A stretch of DNA of 7,377 nt, taken from NCBI GenBank assembly GCA_003158415.1, contig PMJA01000197.1, forward strand, positions 2,960 through 10,336, in the 5' to 3' direction. Positions within the stretch are counted from its first letter, which is position 1, and every line of letters starts with the position of its first letter. This document shows positions 5,387 to 7,377 of the stretch, in pieces. The position numbers were made by a program, and so were the translations under genes. The stretch comes from Methylobacter sp. (GTDB lineage Bacteria; Pseudomonadota; Gammaproteobacteria; Methylococcales; Methylomonadaceae). The notes beneath the pieces are model-generated. The model searched no databases. It was given only the letters and a program-made list of their open reading frames with translations, and was not told the DNA's origin.

Positions 5387-6022
5387 TTATTTTAAAGGCT
5401 CGGCCATTTCTTTTTCAGCTTCACTCAGGCTGCGCTTGAATGCAGGCCGTTTGAATAGTCGCTGGGCGTAATTAGTGATAACTTCATTCGGAGTCGATAC
5501 ATCAATGCCAATGCTGGGTAATCGCCATAATAAGGGGGCAATAACGCAATCGATTAGCGAAAACTCATCACTCATGAAATAAGGGCGGGCGGCAAAAATG
5601 GGCGCTGCAGAGAGTAGGCTTTCTCTGAGCATTTTTTTGGCGCGCGCTGATTTTTTCTCGCCTGAAAACAATATTTCATCTAACAATTGATACCAATCCT
5701 GATCTATCCGTTTAATCAGCATTCTGGCATTTGCGCGTGAAACCGGGTCCATTTGATGTAAAGGCGGGTGCGGGAAGCGCTCATCCAGGTATTCCATGAT
5801 AATACGCGAGTCGTAAAGAACCAGATCACGTTCTATCAATGTCGGCGATGTGCCGTTAGGATTAAGCTCAAGTAAATCCTCAGGAGGATCGGTCGGGTCA
5901 TAATATTCTATGTCTGCGGCAACCCCTTTTTCGTGCAAAACAAAGCGGGCGCAATGGCTCATTGCACAGGTTGGCGATGAAAAAAGCGTCATTACAGATT
6001 TACGGGTAATAATATTTGCCAC
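5387..6022 (-). CDS. sspA: Stringent starvation protein A (GST-fold RNA polymerase-associated regulator)
   Basis: This 211-residue protein has a thioredoxin-like GST N-domain (about 9-85: SVMTLFSSPTC, NPNGTSPTLIERD, YDSRIIMEYLDERFPHPPL) and a helical C-domain containing FMSDEFSLIDCVIAPLLWRLP. The surface motif P84-H85-P86, needed for SspA function in E. coli, is present at the same residue numbers. SspA binds RNA polymerase and alters sigma-70 promoter use under starvation and acid stress; it lacks a catalytic glutathione residue and is not a typical transferase. The start is GTG at 6022, giving MANIITRKSVM, which matches SspA N-termini. An upstream in-frame TTG at 6031 is excluded because the Shine-Dalgarno GAGG lies directly against it, while that site is 9 nt from the GTG. 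It is the first gene of a pair with sspB and follows the bc1 genes, a common gammaproteobacterial order. Confidence 0.96.
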   Translation of the reverse strand: MANIITRKSVMTLFSSPTCAMSHCARFVLHEKGVAADIEYYDPTDPPEDLLELNPNGTSPTLIERDLVLYDSRIIMEYLDERFPHPPLHQMDPVSRANARMLIKRIDQDWYQLLDEILFSGEKKSARAKKMLRESLLSAAPIFAARPYFMSDEFSLIDCVIAPLLWRLPSIGIDVSTPNEVITNYAQRLFKRPAFKRSLSEAEKEMAEPLK

Positions 6023-6064
6023 GAATAACAACCTCTTGGGACTTATAGGGCGGTAAAAAGGGTC

Positions 6065-6070
6065 ATTGTA
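6065..6070 (-). promoter_or_regulatory. Probable extended -10 promoter for sspAB
   Basis: On the minus strand the sequence TATGCTACAAT contains TACAAT (6070-6065) preceded by TGC, an extended -10 arrangement. No good -35 hexamer is found at 16-18 bp, which such promoters can do without. Transcription would start near 6058, giving a leader of about 36 nt with the GAGG site correctly placed before GTG 6022. Confidence 0.5.
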
Positions 6071-6127
6071 GCATAAAAGGTCAGGTTTTTGGCGTTGGCG
6101 TGATTTAGAATTGATGATGCAAGCTGC

Positions 6128-6160
6128 AAGAAAACATCCCTGTTTTCTTATAGTTAAGAA
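6128..6160 (-). terminator. Possible terminator/attenuator with two competing hairpins after petC
   Basis: A perfect 9-bp inverted repeat (AAGAAAACA at 6128-6136, TGTTTTCTT at 6141-6149, loop TCCC) lies 22 nt after the petC stop. One arm also pairs with a neighbouring copy: TTCTTA at 6145-6150 with TAAGAA at 6155-6160, so the two hairpins exclude each other. On the minus strand no U-tract follows the stem (GCAGCTTGC does), so it does not look like a classical intrinsic terminator. Confidence 0.4.
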
Positions 6161-6170
6161 TTATTATTTT

Positions 6171-6890
6171 TTAATGGACATCTTTCCAATATTCTTTTTT
6201 CAACAGATAGGCAATTACCAGGAACATCAATAAGAAAAATATCACATATTTGCCGAGACGTTGTCTTTCCAGTTGCACGGGTTCACCGACATAGACCAGA
6301 AAATTAACTAAGTCATTGACGAAAAGATCAAACTCTTTTTCGGATAAAAGCCCCGGCTCTTCAATCACCAACTTGGTATATTCACCCCATATTGTTCTTC
6401 TGGTTTCAGCAGTCTGCTCCCCTTGTAATTGCCAAAGCGGGTTAGGCATGGCGGTATCTTTGAAAACCAGATTGTTTACACCCAACGGTTTGGTGTCGTC
6501 GGTATAATAGCTTTTTAAGTAGCTGTACAACCAATCCGCACCACGCGATCTGGCAATTAACGACAAGTCGGGCGGTTGTGTGCCAAACCATTTTTCCGCA
6601 TCATGCTTGTTCATGGCGCTGTGGAGTTGGTCATAGATACTGGCGCCTTCAGGCGCAATATCTTTTAACACTTTCTGCGGATCTGCACCCACATCAATGG
6701 CGATGCGCAAATAACGAATATGTTTGGCGGAGTGACAGCCCAAACAATAGGTTACAAAATGTTGCGCGCCACGTTGCAATGAATCATTATCGGAGAGATC
6801 GATCTTCGCCTTTTGCAGCTCTATCCCTTCCGAGGCGACAACCCCAAAAGACAGCGTTAGTAATAAAAGTAATGCGAGTAAATTTTTCAT
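6171..6890 (-). CDS. petC: Cytochrome c1 of the ubiquinol-cytochrome c reductase (bc1) complex
   Basis: This 239-residue protein has a signal peptide (1-19, cleavage near VVA|S), a single haem-binding C49-L-G-C52-H53 motif and the conserved WFGTQPPDLSLIARSRGADW block (101-120). The probable distal ligand is M148 in TAMPNPLW, and a C-terminal membrane anchor lies at about 212-231, followed by KKEYWKDVH in the cytoplasm. It takes electrons from the Rieske centre and passes them to a soluble cytochrome c on the periplasmic side. The ATG at 6890 is one nucleotide after the cytochrome b stop (TGA 6894-6892), and GGAG lies 11 nt upstream inside the cytochrome b gene. The two are surely cotranscribed. 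All functional motifs expected of the family are seen. Confidence 0.97.
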   Translation of the reverse strand: MKNLLALLLLLTLSFGVVASEGIELQKAKIDLSDNDSLQRGAQHFVTYCLGCHSAKHIRYLRIAIDVGADPQKVLKDIAPEGASIYDQLHSAMNKHDAEKWFGTQPPDLSLIARSRGADWLYSYLKSYYTDDTKPLGVNNLVFKDTAMPNPLWQLQGEQTAETRRTIWGEYTKLVIEEPGLLSEKEFDLFVNDLVNFLVYVGEPVQLERQRLGKYVIFFLLMFLVIAYLLKKEYWKDVH

Positions 6891-6891
6891 A

Positions 6892-7377
6892 TCAATCCAG
6901 GCTCCCTTTTGCTTTTTTTGCTAACCGACTGATAACGTTAATCATGCCTTCCGTATTAGGTCTTCTGGTAAAAAAAGAGCCTTTAAAGGCAGGATGACCA
7001 ATTTCAGCAGTCACAGGTTTTAATTCGGTGATTTCTGCAATCAACGCAGGCAGTTGCTCCTCCAGGGTATGTAATTGCTCCTCAAGGCTATGTACTTTGG
7101 TCAAGCTTTTGGGCACCGGTTTTGTTTTTTCCCAGCGGGTGTAGATAGGCATTAACAGGAAAAAGCCAAAATAAATTGTGGTGAAAAGTCGGGCCAGGAT
7201 GGTCGCTATCGGTGTGACTGGTTGCGTGCCCAAATAACCAAATGCGATAAAACTGATGACAAACAACAACAAGGCCTTTTTGAAAATGCCGCCGCGATAA
7301 CGGATTGATTTAACGGGACAACGATCCAGCCAAGGCAACAGAAAGAGTACGACGATAGAGCCGCCCATGGCAATAAC
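6892..7377 (-). CDS. petB: Cytochrome b of the bc1 complex, C-terminal part (5' end outside window)
   Basis: The frame is open to the window edge and 161 residues are visible. They correspond to the end of cytochrome b: the helix end ending LLPWLDR, SIRYRGG, a helix (about ALLLFVISFIAFGYLGT), the TQPVTP turn, and the last membrane helix ending FGFFLLMPIYTRWE, then KTKPVP. The haem-b-bearing helices and the PEWY site lie outside the window. The protein does not stop soon after KPVP, as many cytochromes b do, but runs on for about 70 residues. This tail contains a heptad-like repeat (HSLEEQLHTLEEQLPAL), then KPVTAEIGHPAFKG and a basic end. Cytochrome b oxidises ubiquinol and passes electrons across the membrane. 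A Rieske gene (petA) would be expected immediately upstream, beyond the edge. The gene is read with petC as an operon. Confidence 0.95.
   Translation of the reverse strand, partial: VIAMGGSIVVLFLLPWLDRCPVKSIRYRGGIFKKALLLFVISFIAFGYLGTQPVTPIATILARLFTTIYFGFFLLMPIYTRWEKTKPVPKSLTKVHSLEEQLHTLEEQLPALIAEITELKPVTAEIGHPAFKGSFFTRRPNTEGMINVISRLAKKAKGSLD

Noticed and set aside
6578..6997. Plus-strand 139-codon frame opposite cytochrome c1
   Set aside because: It is antisense to a gene with intact haem and membrane motifs, and the translation resembles no family.

Overview
The window looks like the chromosome of a gammaproteobacterium. The right-hand block has cytochrome b and cytochrome c1 of the bc1 complex followed directly by sspA and sspB, an order common in respiratory Gammaproteobacteria. 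A sigma-54 activator, a DUF2934 protein, a stand-alone MlaC-type protein and REP/RAYT remnants would suit an environmental lineage such as the Methylococcales, but that placement is inference only. No rRNA, tRNA, CRISPR array or intact insertion sequence was found.

Left (1-1464, minus): the first 488 codons of a GAF-PAS-sigma-54 activator, cut by the window edge inside its AAA+ domain. Next (1590-2337, minus): a two-gene unit encoding a HEPN protein (HepT/HI0074 type) and a MNT nucleotidyltransferase (MntA/HI0073 type) that overlap by 14 nt. The catalytic signatures of both are intact, so this is a credible type VII toxin-antitoxin pair.

Middle (2575-3599): a decay zone. A putative lipoprotein of the chlorophyllase-like alpha/beta-hydrolase type carries a frameshift, a damaged nucleophile elbow and a lost C-terminus. 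Its reading frame runs into a fragment of a REP-associated tyrosine transposase (RAYT), which itself ends at a pair of inverted REP hairpins. The open frame across this junction looks like one 254-codon gene but is a chimera of two broken genes.

Plus-strand island (3600-4916): a small DUF2934 protein with a strong ribosome binding site, a stop-bounded remnant resembling the C-terminus of an Hsp20 small heat-shock protein, and an intact secreted MlaC/Ttg2D-family protein with no other Mla genes beside it.

Right (5001-7377, minus): petB (C-terminal part) - petC - sspA - sspB. petB and petC are one nucleotide apart and probably cotranscribed. sspA and sspB form a second tight pair, with a likely promoter of their own in the petC-sspA gap. 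SspA is an RNA-polymerase-associated stress regulator and SspB a ClpXP delivery factor; cytochromes b and c1 are membrane subunits of the bc1 complex. The cytochrome b has a long charged, coiled-coil-like C-terminal tail after its last membrane helix.

No clearly new system was found. The observations most worth following are the toxin-antitoxin pair, the hydrolase/RAYT/REP junction, the Hsp20 remnant and the cytochrome b tail.
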